DNA of 8,901 nucleotides from Victivallales bacterium (GTDB lineage: Bacteria; Verrucomicrobiota; Lentisphaeria; Oligosphaerales; Oligosphaeraceae). The notes beneath the pieces were generated by a model. The model was not told the origin of the DNA and searched no databases. It was given only the letters and a program-made list of their open reading frames with translations. Below are positions 1-6,300 of this stretch, piece by piece. Positions within the stretch are counted from its first letter, which is position 1. Every line of letters begins with the position of its first letter. The position numbers were made by a program, and so were the translations under genes. The stretch covers positions 1-8,901 of the forward strand of contig JAFYGL010000181.1 in the NCBI GenBank assembly GCA_017543165.1. The letters run 5' to 3'.

Positions 1-867
1 CTTGTAGCAGATGTTGCCGCAGTTCAGGTCTGGGAAGATAAGGATGTTGGCCTTGCCAGCGACAGGGCTGCCAGCTGCCTTGGAGGCGCCAACCGATGGC
101 ACCAGGGCCGCGTCTGCCTGGAGTTCGCCGTCAACTGTGGCATCGATGCCCAGTTCCTTTACGCGTGCCTGTGTGAGGGCTGTTGCGTTTGCCATCTTGT
201 CCACCATTTCGCCCTTTGCGCTGCCCTTTGTGGAGTAGCAGAGGACTGCCAGTTTTGCAGGTGTTCCGATGAGGGCCTGGTGTGTCTTGATAGTTGCGAT
301 TGCGATGTCGCAGAGCATCTCTGCGTCTGGATTTGGGTTGACGCCGCAGTCAGCGAAGATGAGTGTTTCATCGCCTGCGGGGGCAGGTGTCTGCAGGTCC
401 ATTACGAAGCAGCTGCTGGCGCTCTTGATGCCCTTGGCCGTGCCGATGCAGTGGAATGCGGAGCGGAGCATGTCGGCGGTGGAGGCGATGGAGCCAGCGA
501 CCATGCCGTCTGCCAGGCCCTTGTTGACCATCAGGTTTCCGAAATAGAGGCGCTTCTTGGCGGTTGCGACTGCCTCTTCCTCGGTCATGCCCTTTGCCTT
601 GCGGCGCTCGTAGAGGATGCCAGCCAGTTCATTGAAATAGGGTGCCGCTGTCCAGTCGATGATTTCCACGTCCTGGCCTGCGAATGAAATGCCCTGTGCC
701 GCCTTTTCCGCCTCTTCCTTGGTAGCGAGAATCTTTATTTTGGCCATCTTCTTGTCAGCCAGAATCTTGGCTGCCTGCATGACGCGTGGGTCATTTCCTT
801 CTGGAAGAACCAGTGTCTTGCCTGCTGCAGCGGCCTTCGGGAACAGTTTTTGCATCAAACCTGCCAT
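1..867 (-). CDS. pta: Phosphate acetyltransferase (phosphotransacetylase), C-terminus cut by the window edge
   Basis: This cytoplasmic enzyme interconverts acetyl-CoA plus phosphate and acetyl phosphate plus CoA, the step paired with acetate kinase. The frame is open from the ATG at 865-867 to the left edge, giving 289 residues of a family usually near 330, so roughly the last 40 are missing. Family signatures in order are LPEGNDPRV (residues 21-29), GLADGMVAGSIAST (117-130), FADCGVNPNP (171-180), STKGSA (212-217), DGELQADAA (246-254) and IFPDLNCGNICYK at the edge (277-289). It is the short, single-domain form without the N-terminal regulatory domain of the long enterobacterial type. A Shine-Dalgarno AAGGAGA lies 8 bases upstream of the ATG. 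It follows ackA by 32 bases on the same strand, so the two are almost certainly one operon. Identification is from family knowledge and motifs; no alignment was run. Confidence 0.96.
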   Translation of the reverse strand, partial: MAGLMQKLFPKAAAAGKTLVLPEGNDPRVMQAAKILADKKMAKIKILATKEEAEKAAQGISFAGQDVEIIDWTAAPYFNELAGILYERRKAKGMTEEEAVATAKKRLYFGNLMVNKGLADGMVAGSIASTADMLRSAFHCIGTAKGIKSASSCFVMDLQTPAPAGDETLIFADCGVNPNPDAEMLCDIAIATIKTHQALIGTPAKLAVLCYSTKGSAKGEMVDKMANATALTQARVKELGIDATVDGELQADAALVPSVGASKAAGSPVAGKANILIFPDLNCGNICYK

Positions 868-899
868 TTTTGTGTCTCCTTGATGTTTGTTTTTGTGTT

Positions 900-2093
900 T
901 TATTTGACTAGAGCGATAGTTTCCATTGCGATCATGAGTTCCTCGTTGGTGGGCGTCACCAGGACTTTCACCTTGGAGTCTGCTGTTGAAATGACAACCT
1001 GCTTGCCGCGGCAGTTGTTTGCCGCCTCGTCCAGCTTGATGCCGTAGATTGCCATTGCATCCACCACGTTCTTGCGCGTGGCAATGCCGTTTTCGCCGAT
1101 GCCGCCGGTGAACACGATGGCGTCTGGGCCGCCAAGCAGCAGGTAGTAGCCGCCGATGTAGTGCAGCAGGCGGTGCATGAACATCTTGTATGCGGTTGCC
1201 GCGCCTTCATGGCCTTCGTCCCTGGCCTTCTCGATGTCCCTCATGTCGCTGGAGAGACCTGAAACACCCAGGAAGCCTGACTTCTTGTTCATCATGGTGT
1301 CGATTTCATCGGGGGACATGCCAGTCTGCTTCATGATGAAAGGCACGACGGCTGGGTCCATGTCGCCGCAGCGAGTGCCCATTACCAGGCCCATGAGAGG
1401 GGTGAGGCCCATGGACGTGTCCAGGACCTTGCCGCCCTTGACTGCCGCCAGGCTGCTGCCGTTGCCCAGATGGCAGGTGATGATTTTTGCCTTCGCTGGG
1501 TCAAGGCCCAGGAATTCGCAGCTCTTGAAGTAAACATACTTGTGGCTTGTCCCGTGGAAGCCGTACTTGCGGATGTCATATTTCTTGTAGTATTCCTGGG
1601 GGATTGCGTAGAGGTATGCCTCTGGCTCCATGGTCTGGTGGAAGGCAGTGTCGAATACAGCCACGTTCTTCACGCCAGGGAATACTTCCTCGCAGGCCTC
1701 GATGCCGCCCAGGTTGGCTGGATTGTGAAGCGGTCCCAGCGGGAAGCAGGCGCGGATGCCGTCCTTGACAGCCTGGTCAACAATGATAGGCGCCGTATAG
1801 CGGGAGCCGCCGTGGAGGACGCGGTGCCCGATGGCATCGACTTCTGACAGGCTCTTCAGCACGCCTACATTGGCGTCCACCAGCTTGTCGCAGACGCTGC
1901 GAAGCGCCTCTGCGTGGTTCTTGATTGTGAGCTGCTCCTCCAGCTTCGCTTCGTCCCCTCTCTGATAGATGAGTTTGGGGGCATCCATGCCGATACGCTC
2001 CACAAGACCTTTGCAAATGGATGTCTTTGTGTCCATATCGAACAACGTGAATTTCAATGACGAACTACCAGAGTTGACAACGAGTACTTTCAC
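900..2093 (-). CDS. ackA: Acetate kinase
   Basis: This enzyme transfers phosphate from acetyl phosphate to ADP, making acetate and ATP, in the cytoplasm. I chose the GTG at 2091-2093 (397 residues). A GGAGAG ribosome site sits 6 bases upstream, and the product then begins MKVLVVNSGSSSLKF like the family. With this start every key residue falls on the Methanosarcina thermophila AckA number: N7, R91 (GHRVLHGG), D148 (VFDTAFHQT), H180 (YGFHGTSHKYV), R241 (GTRCGDMDP) and E384 (PTNEE). The nucleotide-binding CHLGNGSSLAAV (207-218) and FTGGIGENG (328-336) motifs are also present. An in-frame TTG at 2103-2105 would add four residues but lies inside the ribosome site. It is first in the ackA-pta operon behind a good sigma70-like promoter at 2150-2178. 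All catalytic residues are present, so it is expected to be active. Confidence 0.97.
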   Translation of the reverse strand: MKVLVVNSGSSSLKFTLFDMDTKTSICKGLVERIGMDAPKLIYQRGDEAKLEEQLTIKNHAEALRSVCDKLVDANVGVLKSLSEVDAIGHRVLHGGSRYTAPIIVDQAVKDGIRACFPLGPLHNPANLGGIEACEEVFPGVKNVAVFDTAFHQTMEPEAYLYAIPQEYYKKYDIRKYGFHGTSHKYVYFKSCEFLGLDPAKAKIITCHLGNGSSLAAVKGGKVLDTSMGLTPLMGLVMGTRCGDMDPAVVPFIMKQTGMSPDEIDTMMNKKSGFLGVSGLSSDMRDIEKARDEGHEGAATAYKMFMHRLLHYIGGYYLLLGGPDAIVFTGGIGENGIATRKNVVDAMAIYGIKLDEAANNCRGKQVVISTADSKVKVLVTPTNEELMIAMETIALVK

Positions 2094-2097
2094 TTCT

Positions 2098-2103
2098 CTC
2101 TCC
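2098..2103 (-). promoter_or_regulatory. Ribosome binding site deciding the ackA start
   Basis: GGAGAG on the minus strand, with 6 bases between GGAG and the GTG at 2091-2093. The alternative TTG start at 2103-2105 overlaps this site and has only a T run upstream, so the GTG is preferred. Confidence 0.75.
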
Positions 2104-2144
2104 AAAAAAATTGTGTTTTGTGATTGTTTACCTAAAGCAAAATT

Positions 2145-2166
2145 GCCATAATATAAGGTTTATGGC
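2145..2166. promoter_or_regulatory. Inverted repeat over the ackA -10 region, possible operator
   Basis: GCCATAA (2145-2151) and TTATGGC (2160-2166) are perfect inverted copies around an 8-base centre that overlaps the predicted -10 element. A second, wider inverted pair, ATTGCCA (2142-2148) and TGGCAAT (2173-2179), overlaps the -35. The placement would suit a repressor site, but such short pairs can arise by chance in AT-rich DNA and no regulator is encoded nearby. Confidence 0.3.
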
Positions 2167-2178
2167 TGTTTTTGGCAA
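2150..2178 (-). promoter_or_regulatory. Predicted sigma70-type promoter of ackA-pta
   Basis: On the minus strand, TTGCCA (2173-2178) and TATATT (2150-2155) are separated by exactly 17 bases. Transcription would begin near 2143, about 50 bases before the ackA GTG. The same two hexamers occur in the divergent promoter at 2299-2326. Seen by eye and not tested against a matrix. Confidence 0.6.
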
Positions 2179-2298
2179 TGTGCAACGGCGTTTTTATCTG
2201 CGCGTTGAATTGCGCGGACACGGTCCGCACATCAGGACGCTACGTTTCCATTCGCATTATTTTTCTTTGCAAAATAATAAAAAATAGGGGCTGATGAT
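2179..2298. other. Core of the divergent spacer between ackA and tRNA-Lys
   Basis: No gene is supported here. Two small hairpins are visible: GCGGAC with a 3-base loop (2214-2228), and an AT-only arm pair ATTATTTT/AAAATAAT with a 7-base loop (2256-2278). Neither is followed by a T run in either direction, so neither looks like a terminator. The AT-rich stretch at about 2256-2285 lies just upstream of the tRNA promoter, where an UP-element-like role is possible but unproven. Confidence 0.4.
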
Positions 2299-2326
2299 TT
2301 GCCAAAATTGTAAAGTTGTGTATATT
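2299..2326 (+). promoter_or_regulatory. Predicted sigma70-type promoter of the tRNA-Lys/rpmB unit
   Basis: TTGCCA (2299-2304) and TATATT (2321-2326) are separated by 16 bases. Transcription would start near 2333, leaving a leader of about 19 bases before the tRNA. The hexamers are identical to those of the divergent ackA promoter. Confidence 0.55.
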
Positions 2327-2351
2327 TTGGCTCGTTTTGATTTTTGATGAT

Positions 2352-2428
2352 GGGACGGTAGCTCAGTCGGTAGCAGCATCGCACTTTTAATGCGGGGGTC
2401 CCGGGTTCGAGTCCCGGCCGTCCCACCA
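2352..2428 (+). tRNA. tRNA-Lys, anticodon UUU (TTT at 2386-2388)
   Basis: The cloverleaf can be drawn directly. The acceptor stem GGGACGG/CCGTCCC has seven pairs, with discriminator A and an encoded CCA end. The anticodon stem is TCGCA/TGCGG with loop CTTTTAA, and the T arm is CCGGG/CCCGG with loop TTCGAGT. The anticodon TTT reads AAA and AAG lysine codons. The D arm is odd: after GCTC the sequence runs AGTCGGTAGCAGC, one base longer than the usual AGTxGGTAGAGC, so only three D-stem pairs form cleanly and a C faces C at the fourth. The gene is therefore 77 rather than 76 bases. It lies upstream of rpmB on the same strand and may be transcribed with it. Confidence 0.95.
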
Positions 2429-2429
2429 T

Positions 2430-2458
2430 TTGTCAAAGGACCTGGTATTTGGTAATTT
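2430..2458 (+). promoter_or_regulatory. Possible promoter for rpmB
   Basis: TTGTCA (2430-2435) and TAATTT (2453-2458) with a 17-base spacer, just after the tRNA. It would give rpmB its own start in addition to transcription through the tRNA. The match is moderate. Confidence 0.35.
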
Positions 2459-2472
2459 GAAAATATAGCATT

Positions 2473-2489
2473 GGCTGGTTTCGCCAGCC
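2473..2489 (+). promoter_or_regulatory. Leader hairpin just upstream of the rpmB ribosome site
   Basis: GGCTGG and CCAGCC pair perfectly around a 5-base loop TTTCG. The hairpin ends 6 bases before the rpmB Shine-Dalgarno GTGAGG (2496-2501) and has no T tail. It could influence L28 translation or mark a processing site between tRNA and mRNA. Function is inferred from position only. Confidence 0.45.
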
Positions 2490-2509
2490 GTATCCGTGAG
2501 GTAGAGAAG

Positions 2510-2737
2510 ATGAGTAGAGTATGTGCGATTTGCGGCAAGCACAAGACTGTCGGTGGTCACATTACACGCAGAGGTCTTGCCAAGAAGAAGGGTGGTATCG
2601 GTATGCACGTTGTGAAGAACACGAAGCGTACATTCAGCCCCAACCTTCAGACAGTCAAGGTAATTGAGAATGGAACAGTCAAGACTATCAAGGTTTGCAC
2701 AGCCTGTATCCGTTCCAACAGGATTGTCAAGGCCTGA
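2510..2737 (+). CDS. rpmB: 50S ribosomal protein L28, four-cysteine (zinc-ribbon) form
   Basis: A small basic protein of the large ribosomal subunit, 75 residues, the usual size for bacterial L28. The product starts MSRVCAICGK, carries the conserved TKRTFSPNLQTVKV core (residues 38-51) that matches the L28 TKRRFxPNLQ signature, and ends VCTACIRSNRIVKA. The cysteine pairs C5/C8 and C63/C66 form the zinc-binding pattern of C-plus L28 proteins. The ATG at 2510 is chosen because GTGAGG lies 8 bases upstream and translation from it begins at the family N-terminus; an in-frame TTG at 2471 would add 13 unrelated residues and run through the leader hairpin. Tandem in-frame stops TGA and TAG close the gene. 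Its neighbours are tRNA-Lys upstream and a hairpin plus terminator downstream. Confidence 0.97.
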   Translation: MSRVCAICGKHKTVGGHITRRGLAKKKGGIGMHVVKNTKRTFSPNLQTVKVIENGTVKTIKVCTACIRSNRIVKA

Positions 2738-2752
2738 TAGGTGAGTTGTCAA

Positions 2753-2770
2753 TCCCCGTTTGAACGGGGA
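2753..2770 (+). repeat. Short near-perfect palindrome after rpmB
   Basis: TCCCCGTT and AACGGGGA are perfect inverted copies around a central TG. As RNA it would fold as a 6-pair stem with a 6-base loop. No T run follows, so alone it is unlikely to terminate; it may protect the rpmB 3' end or form part of the rpe leader. Confidence 0.5.
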
Positions 2771-2820
2771 ATACAAGGCCTGCCTGGCATTGCTGGCGGG
2801 TATTCTTAGGCTGAGATTTT

Positions 2821-2858
2821 AGGCGGACGCAGGTTGCTGTGTCCGCCTTTACTTTATT
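2821..2858 (+). terminator. Intrinsic terminator (or attenuator) between rpmB and rpe
   Basis: AGGCGGAC (2821-2828) pairs with GTCCGCCT (2841-2848). Three further inner pairs (G-U, C-G, A-U) leave a 6-base loop, and the T-rich TTACTTTATTATT follows. The stem is GC-rich, as expected for a rho-independent terminator of the rpmB transcript. It ends only about 22 bases before the rpe ATG. Confidence 0.7.
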
Positions 2859-2870
2859 ATTGAGGTATAT

Positions 2871-3554
2871 ATGCATAGATTTACGGATTACGGCACAGGC
2901 GTGCTTCTGGCGCCATCGCTGCTGGCTGCGGATTTCGCAATCCTCGGAAAGCAGCTGCAGGATGCGGAGGCGGCAGGCGCGCAGGTGGCTCATATTGACA
3001 TCATGGACGGCCATTTCGTGCCGAACCTGTCCATGGGGCCTGGCATTGTGGAGGCCATACGCCCAGTCAGCAACATGCTTTTTGACGTGCACCTGATGAT
3101 AAGCGAGCCAGGACGCTACATTGACACATTTGTGAAGGCGGGGGCGGACCACATCACGCTGCATGTGGAGAGCGAGGGCAATATCGCCGTTGTCCTGGAC
3201 CAGATACATGCGGCTGGCTGCACTGCCGGCATTACGCTGAGGCCTGGCACCCCTGTGGAGAGCCTTTATCCCTATCTGCCGAAGGTGGAGATGGCCCTTG
3301 TGATGACTGTTGAGCCTGGTTTTGGCGGGCAGTCGTACATGGCTTCCCAACTGCCCAAGGTGGCCGCGCTGCGCAAGTGGGCGAACGAGCACAATCCTGC
3401 GTTGCGCATCGAGGTGGATGGCGGCATCAAGGCCGTGAATGCGGCGCAGACTGTGGCGGCGGGAGCCGACGTGCTTGTGGCTGGCAGCAGCATTTTCAAC
3501 AAGAAGACGCCTGTCGAGCAGGCGGTCAAGGCGCTTCAGTACGCACTGAAGTGA
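2871..3554 (+). CDS. rpe: Ribulose-phosphate 3-epimerase
   Basis: This cytoplasmic TIM-barrel enzyme interconverts D-ribulose 5-phosphate and D-xylulose 5-phosphate in the pentose phosphate pathway. It has 227 residues, typical for the family. Conserved elements in order are APSLLAADF (14-22, Ser16), HIDIMDGHFVPN (41-52, metal ligands H41 and D43, with M45), DVHLMI (72-77, metal ligand H74), LRPGTP (123-128), TVEPGFGGQ (146-154), EVDGGI (181-186, metal ligand and acid/base D183) and AGSSIF (204-209, phosphate-binding). All expected catalytic and metal residues are present. The ATG at 2871 has TGAGG 5 bases upstream. No promoter fits between the preceding terminator-like hairpin and the start, so transcription must begin upstream of that hairpin. 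A terminator overlaps the 3' end. Frame and motifs leave little doubt. Confidence 0.97.
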   Translation: MHRFTDYGTGVLLAPSLLAADFAILGKQLQDAEAAGAQVAHIDIMDGHFVPNLSMGPGIVEAIRPVSNMLFDVHLMISEPGRYIDTFVKAGADHITLHVESEGNIAVVLDQIHAAGCTAGITLRPGTPVESLYPYLPKVEMALVMTVEPGFGGQSYMASQLPKVAALRKWANEHNPALRIEVDGGIKAVNAAQTVAAGADVLVAGSSIFNKKTPVEQAVKALQYALK

Positions 3555-3562
3555 GTTTTTTT
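3532..3562 (+). terminator. Intrinsic terminator overlapping the rpe stop codon
   Basis: CGCTTCAGT (3532-3540) pairs with ACTGAAGTG (3545-3553) around a 4-base loop, with one G-U pair. A run of seven T residues (3556-3562) follows after two bases. The 3' arm includes the last lysine codon and most of the TGA stop. The geometry is that of a rho-independent terminator for rpe. Confidence 0.75.
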
Positions 3563-3608
3563 ACGATTGTAGATTTTCAAACAGGCATAGCATAAGGAAA
3601 CTTACCCA

Positions 3609-6290
3609 ATGATTATTTCAAAGTTCAACAGGTATGTCGAAAAGCATGGGCGCGTAACCTACATCATTCTAGGCATCATAATCTGCCTGGCGTTCGTGGT
3701 GTTTGTCACGCCTGACGGCGCAGGGCGCGGCGGCTGCTCGGGCCGCGGCGGCATCAAGACAATGGGAAAGATGTTCGGCAAGAACATCAGCCTGGACGAA
3801 TTCCTCCAGCAGCGCAACATGGCGGACCTGACCTGCTTCATGCGCTACAATATTTTGCTTTCCCAATACAATGAGGATATGCTGAACCAGGAGACATACA
3901 ACCGCATACGCACGGTCCGCGCCGCGAAGAAGCAGGGCTATTACAAGAAGGTTGCGGATGCTGAAATCGCCAAGAACATCCAGGGAAATCCCCTGTTCCG
4001 CGAGGACGGCAAGTTCTCCGTCAAGAGGTTCAATGCATTCAAGGAGAATGTGCTTGCTGGTTTTAACATGAAGGCAGCCGACTTTGATGAAATGATACGC
4101 CAGAACCTGGCGGTCGCGGCCATGCAGGATGCCCAGACCGAGGGGCTCAGCATTTCTGACGCAGAGTTGGAGGCCGAAATTGCCGAATACACGATTGCAT
4201 CCGCAGAAGTCAAGCGGGACAATGAAAAGGCGATTGCACCCAGCCAGGCCGAAATAGAGGAGTTCTTTGCAAAGCGCAAGGCTGAAATCGTGCCAGACAA
4301 GCTCCGTTCCGCATTGCTGGCCACATTCCCGATTGCCGCGTATGCGAATGCCGTCGATGTGCGTGACGCAGATGTCAAGAGGGTGTACGACGCCCAGAAG
4401 AACGGCATCTACAAGGGACAGACTCTGGAGCAGGCAAAGCCCCAGATTGCCAAGCAGCTGAAGGACAATGGCGCCCGCGCCGCAATGCGCAAGGACGCAG
4501 TTGACTTCATTGCGAAACTGGCCAAGGAGACTGCAGGTCTTGATGGGAAGGCCGCAATTGCCAAGGCGCAGGAATTGCTGAAGGGCGGCAAGGCGACAGT
4601 CAAGGTCACCGCCTTGTTTGCTGGTGACAATGTGCCTGAGGCAGGCAATGCGGGCCGTGCCATTGGCCGCGCAGCCGCCACTTTGAGCAAGCCTGGCGAA
4701 GTGGCGAAGAATCCTGTGCTGACGCCTGGCGAGGCCACGCTGGTGATGCTGGCTGACATCAAGGACGGCGTTGTCCCTGAAAAACTGGATGCAGCCACCA
4801 CCGCGAAGATTAAGGAAATGATTATAGACGAGAAGGCATTGGCATTCTTCAAGGAGAAGATTGCCCCATACAGGGCCACCGCCGCAGGTACGCAGTCGTT
4901 CTGGCAGCTGGCCTCCAAGCAGCAGGCCGAAATACAGGCTGACACCACCATGGACAGCGCAGCGAAGCAGAATGCCATGATAGAGCTTTCAGACTTCATC
5001 CGCGAGTATGTGGCGCCATTCTACCATGAGGAGCAGAGGGCGTTCACCGTGGCGGCCTTCAAGCCTGCCGACTATGTGAAGGAAGTCGTGCTTACCGAGG
5101 CTGACATAAAGAATGGCTTCAATGCCCGCAGCGATGAATACGGCAAGGTGGAAGTCAAACTGGAACGCATCACGGTCAAGTTTGAAAATGGCGCCAGTGC
5201 CGAGGTGAAAGCCGCCAAGAAGGCAAGAATTGAGGCGGCCAAGGCAAAACTTGTGTCTGGTACGGACTTTGCCGCCGTTGCCAAGGAATATTCCGAGGAC
5301 AAGGAAGAGGCGAAACTGGTTGATGTCAAGTTGCTGGACGACGCCATTGCGAAGCAGGTCGAGGGAATGACGGTTGGCCAGATTTCACCAGTTGTGGAGA
5401 CTGCGGATGCATACAGCATTGTCAAACTTGCCGAGCGCAAGGGTCCCCGTACATTTGAGGAAGTGCGTGTTGAATTGACGAAGGCCCTCACCGAAGAGGC
5501 CGCAAAGAAGGCCGCGCAGGACGATGCTGGCAAGTTGCGTTCCGAGGTTCTGGCCAAGTTGACTCCCGAGGGCGAGAACGCCGCGGCACTGGCGGCATTC
5601 AAGGCCGAGGCCGCCCTGCACAAGAAGGCGAATGTCACCGACGTGCCCAGTACTGTGCGCAACAACAGGCTTGCCAATGGGGCTGCTGCAGATGCCAGCT
5701 TCATGTATGCCGTGTTTGGCGCTTCGATGAACTCCCCCTGCACCGAGGTTGTCACGGGTAAGGACGCAATCTATGTGGCCTGCCTCAGCGAAATCAAGCC
5801 CGCGTATCTGGAAGACAAGACCGCCAGCGATGCTGTTTTGAGGAATGTATATGGCAAGTACATGGGCAACGAGGCCAACAAGAAGGAGGCCAATGAACTT
5901 TGCGCAAAGATCAACGAGGCCCTGAAGGGCGGCAAGGATTTGAAGACAGCCGCCAGCCCGCTCCAGTTCAAGACAGCCGCCACAAAGCTTACCAGCAAGA
6001 ATGCCGCTACTTTCAGGGAGATTCCTGTGCGAAACATCTATGGCATGACGGCTGACTTGGCAAAGGCGCAGGTGAATACGCTGATTCCTCCGCAGAAGGG
6101 CATTTCAGGATATTATCTGGTCCATCTTGAGAACAAGCAGGTCCCAACGATTGCCGATGACGAAAAGAAGGAAATCCGCGAGCAGCTCCTCAACCAGAAG
6201 AAGAATGAGAAACTGACAGAGTTCTACCAGAAGTTGGAGAGGGAATCCAATCTGACTGATGTACCTGACTTCATAAACAAAAGGCGCTAG
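3609..6290 (+). CDS. Membrane-anchored PpiD/SurA-type peptidyl-prolyl cis-trans isomerase with duplicated modules
   Basis: Probably an envelope foldase acting on newly exported proteins. The 893 residues begin with a short positively charged segment and one membrane helix (about 17-34), predicting an N-in anchor with the rest outside the inner membrane. A helical SurA/PpiD-like N-terminal region follows (about 50-225). A single recognisable parvulin (PpiC-type) domain lies at about 513-612, with KARIEAAKAKLVSGTDFAAVAKEYS compressed in 538-562 and VGQISPVVETADAYSIVKL in 589-607. Family members of PpiD type are usually near 620 residues, so this protein is long, and by eye the excess is a second PpiD-like module at about 233-422 lacking the parvulin domain. 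Start ATG 3609 has AAGGA 10 bases upstream. rpe ends 54 bases before it with its own terminator, so it is likely a separate transcription unit; I see no convincing promoter. The symbol is withheld because orthology to PpiD is not shown. Confidence 0.85.
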   Translation: MIISKFNRYVEKHGRVTYIILGIIICLAFVVFVTPDGAGRGGCSGRGGIKTMGKMFGKNISLDEFLQQRNMADLTCFMRYNILLSQYNEDMLNQETYNRIRTVRAAKKQGYYKKVADAEIAKNIQGNPLFREDGKFSVKRFNAFKENVLAGFNMKAADFDEMIRQNLAVAAMQDAQTEGLSISDAELEAEIAEYTIASAEVKRDNEKAIAPSQAEIEEFFAKRKAEIVPDKLRSALLATFPIAAYANAVDVRDADVKRVYDAQKNGIYKGQTLEQAKPQIAKQLKDNGARAAMRKDAVDFIAKLAKETAGLDGKAAIAKAQELLKGGKATVKVTALFAGDNVPEAGNAGRAIGRAAATLSKPGEVAKNPVLTPGEATLVMLADIKDGVVPEKLDAATTAKIKEMIIDEKALAFFKEKIAPYRATAAGTQSFWQLASKQQAEIQADTTMDSAAKQNAMIELSDFIREYVAPFYHEEQRAFTVAAFKPADYVKEVVLTEADIKNGFNARSDEYGKVEVKLERITVKFENGASAEVKAAKKARIEAAKAKLVSGTDFAAVAKEYSEDKEEAKLVDVKLLDDAIAKQVEGMTVGQISPVVETADAYSIVKLAERKGPRTFEEVRVELTKALTEEAAKKAAQDDAGKLRSEVLAKLTPEGENAAALAAFKAEAALHKKANVTDVPSTVRNNRLANGAAADASFMYAVFGASMNSPCTEVVTGKDAIYVACLSEIKPAYLEDKTASDAVLRNVYGKYMGNEANKKEANELCAKINEALKGGKDLKTAASPLQFKTAATKLTSKNAATFREIPVRNIYGMTADLAKAQVNTLIPPQKGISGYYLVHLENKQVPTIADDEKKEIREQLLNQKKNEKLTEFYQKLERESNLTDVPDFINKRR

Positions 6291-6300
6291 GCCTTAATCG

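Noticed and set aside
280..687. Plus-strand frame of 135 codons across pta
   Set aside because: It is a shadow of pta, whose conserved motifs occupy the opposite strand over the whole interval.
2232..2776. Minus-strand reading frames across the tRNA, with products such as MVGRPGLEPGTPALKV and DGRDSNPGPPH
   Set aside because: These are translations of the antisense of the tRNA-Lys gene, a well-known false-protein pattern; they also overlap rpmB.
2727..3392. Minus-strand frame of 221 codons over rpe
   Set aside because: It lies antisense to a fully conserved rpe gene and has no recognisable motif or ribosome site.
3563..3608. Promoter for the foldase between TTGTAG and TAGCAT
   Set aside because: The spacer is only 15 bases and both hexamers are poor. 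A promoter is expected after the rpe terminator, but I cannot place it with confidence.
4409..5755. Long minus-strand reading frames of 196 and 227 codons inside the foldase gene
   Set aside because: They are antisense shadows of a well-supported gene with alanine/lysine-rich codon use; their products are low-complexity Ser/Ala-rich with no family motif.
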